From an uncultured Eubacteriales bacterium (GTDB lineage Bacteria; Bacillota; Clostridia; Oscillospirales; CAG-272), in the NCBI GenBank assembly GCA_934394585.1, contig CAKRQU010000021.1, positions 1 to 32,337 of the forward strand: a stretch of 32,337 nucleotides of DNA. The letters run 5' to 3'. The position numbers and the translations under genes are program-made. Under the pieces are notes generated by a model that saw nothing but the letters and a program-made list of their open reading frames with translations, was not told where the DNA came from and ran no database searches. Of the stretch, positions 31,218 through 32,337 are shown one piece after another (the first letter of the stretch is position 1; each line of letters starts with the position of its first letter).

Positions 31218-32337
31218 CCTGTCAATTGCCGATATAAGCCTTGATATAGGCGAAATACTGCTTGAGGAAGCGCAGGAGGTCGGCTTCCGCGTTTTTGCAG
31301 TCGTTCATGGAAAGGCGCATATCTATGAGTTCGTTCATCGTGACGGATATGACTTTGGAATAAGTGGTTTCTCCGTCCGCCGTCACTTCGAAAACAAAAC
31401 TGATATATTTATCAAATTCCGAAATATATATTCCTCTGTAGTCGGCAAAAAAGCCTTCGCTGTTACTCCCGGCTTCCGCATATTTTACGTTGCTTTGCTT
31501 TATCTCATCGACCGAGGTGAGCTTTTTATCTCCGCAGACGAAAAGTATTCTGCATTTTATTCCGTATTTGTCGTAGTCCGAGGGAGAAAGTGCTTTCCCG
31601 TTTCGGAGAATGCATGCACTCGCTCTCACGCCCCACGGCTCCAGCAACGCTATCTGTGCTCCCGTTTTGTTTATCCGGTAATCCGCTTTTTCTGCGGGCA
31701 TCGTTATCTGCGTATAAGTTTTGCCGCAGTACATTGCCGTGGTTTTCACGGCGTTTTGCGGTATCCCGTCGGGCAATGTTATGTAAAACATACCGCCCGT
31801 GACAAGAGCGGAGCCGCTGTCGACGCAAACGGACAAATCACGGTTTTGTGCCGTAAATATTCCGCCCGATATATTCAGTTTGCCGCCTGAAATATATACG
31901 GCATAGCCGCTTGTTTTGCCATCATCGGGTGCACCGTCTGCATTCACTTCGCCGCCGGATATATTAAGTTCTCCTGCCGTGAAAGTAAATCCCGTATACG
32001 AAACAAAACTGCCGCCGTACATGAATGCGGCAAAATCTGCGGATTCATTGTGTATTTCCGTTTTGATTTCCGCACCGTCGTATATTTTCAGCTTGCCCGA
32101 GTAATTTTTCCCGCAATAAACCGAATATATGTCACCGCAACTCATGCTGCCGTAGATATCTATGTCGCAATAGCCTTTGCCGTCCGAGAGATAAATCCCC
32201 ACGCCGTCCGTGATTATTTTCGAATCGGCGGATATTTTCACATAAGAATTTCCCGCCGCCGTCACGGAAATGCCGCGTTTTTGCGATTTTACCACGGTAT
32301 TTTCGAGGATCAATCTGCTGTTTTCAAGGATTATTGC
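31210..32337 (-). repeat. Inverted duplication, right arm (cut by window)
   Basis: Reverse complement of 26559-27668 with high identity (18 nt longer, from one in-frame insertion). It faces the left arm across about 3.5 kb. Confidence 0.9.
31222..32337 (-). CDS. Secreted beta-helix repeat protein, copy 2 (5' end outside window)
   Basis: The last 371 codons of a paralogue of the 26238-27656 protein; the frame runs open to the window edge. It has the same LNISGGEV / LNISGGIF ladder and the same C-terminal domain. Differences from copy 1 cluster in the beta-helix part, including a longer turn (NADGAPDDGKTSGYAVY instead of NAYGAVDYAVY). The C-terminal 90 residues are unchanged. This pattern suggests recent duplication or continued gene conversion. 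Whether a signal peptide and a small EDVITAS-type ORF precede it cannot be seen. Confidence 0.85.
   Translation of the reverse strand, partial: AIILENSRLILENTVVKSQKRGISVTAAGNSYVKISADSKIITDGVGIYLSDGKGYCDIDIYGSMSCGDIYSVYCGKNYSGKLKIYDGAEIKTEIHNESADFAAFMYGGSFVSYTGFTFTAGELNISGGEVNADGAPDDGKTSGYAVYISGGKLNISGGIFTAQNRDLSVCVDSGSALVTGGMFYITLPDGIPQNAVKTTAMYCGKTYTQITMPAEKADYRINKTGAQIALLEPWGVRASACILRNGKALSPSDYDKYGIKCRILFVCGDKKLTSVDEIKQSNVKYAEAGSNSEGFFADYRGIYISEFDKYISFVFEVTADGETTYSKVISVTMNELIDMRLSMNDCKNAEADLLRFLKQYFAYIKAYIGN

Noticed and set aside
1..32337. CRISPR array, tRNA, rRNA, transposase or phage genes
   Set aside because: I looked for regularly spaced short repeats, tRNA cloverleaf ends, rRNA-like stretches and DDE or integrase proteins and saw none. 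The repeats present are long, few and structured differently.

Overview
The window looks like chromosome from an uncultured, spore-forming anaerobe of the class Clostridia, probably a gut lineage. The evidence is an intact sporulation sigma factor (sigG), Gram-positive style SD sites and sigma-A promoters, a DUF951 protein, a preQ1-riboswitch-controlled queT, and a large set of soluble iron-sulfur redox proteins with no respiratory membrane subunit. I cannot assign genus or species from sequence alone.

Layout. 1-425: end of a repeated non-coding element (copy A) and a terminator. 426-6558: minus-strand housekeeping genes: a Cys-rich putative spore protein, a small P-loop protein, then a likely ttcA - small ORF - pgi - ABC exporter - DUF951 run. 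6777-7553: sigG on the plus strand. 7590-8455: repeat copy B, lying between convergent gene ends. 8498-11842: Gfo/Idh/MocA oxidoreductase, stand-alone 5'-3' exonuclease, and a kinase-GNAT fusion. 11906-23370: one long minus-strand operon of 12 genes (mdh, fumC, hdrB, hdrC, hdrA, flxD, flxC, flxB, flxA, frdB, frdA and a small membrane protein) behind a good sigma-A promoter. 23587-24193: promoter, preQ1-I riboswitch and queT on the plus strand. 24236-25015: repeat copy C. 25198-27656: a two-TM protein, a 51-residue peptide gene and a secreted beta-helix protein. 27733-31049: minus-strand operon of a lipoprotein, cysteine desulfurase, tsaE, tsaB and rpiB behind a perfect-consensus promoter. 31222-32337: a second, inverted, nearly identical copy of the beta-helix gene, cut by the window edge.

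The main system. The 12-gene operon encodes oxaloacetate to malate (an LDH-fold enzyme with the malate-specificity Arg), malate to fumarate (FumC) and fumarate to succinate (soluble FrdAB without the covalent-FAD histidine). These genes are co-transcribed with a complete NADH-linked FlxABCD-HdrABC electron-bifurcation module. I infer an NADH-driven, possibly electron-bifurcating soluble fumarate reductase, in which fumarate (directly, or through a thiol/disulfide at HdrB) is the high-potential acceptor and ferredoxin the low-potential one. The components are known families. Their combination in one operon, with FrdAB plus HdrBC resembling a split archaeal thiol:fumarate reductase, is the most interesting thing here.

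Two other unexplained structures are worth following. One is a three-copy intergenic element of about 0.8 kb with a 243-245 bp core, inverted termini and a conserved GNRA-capped hairpin. The other is the >1.1 kb inverted duplication that brackets the tsaE/tsaB/cysteine desulfurase operon and could allow that segment to invert.
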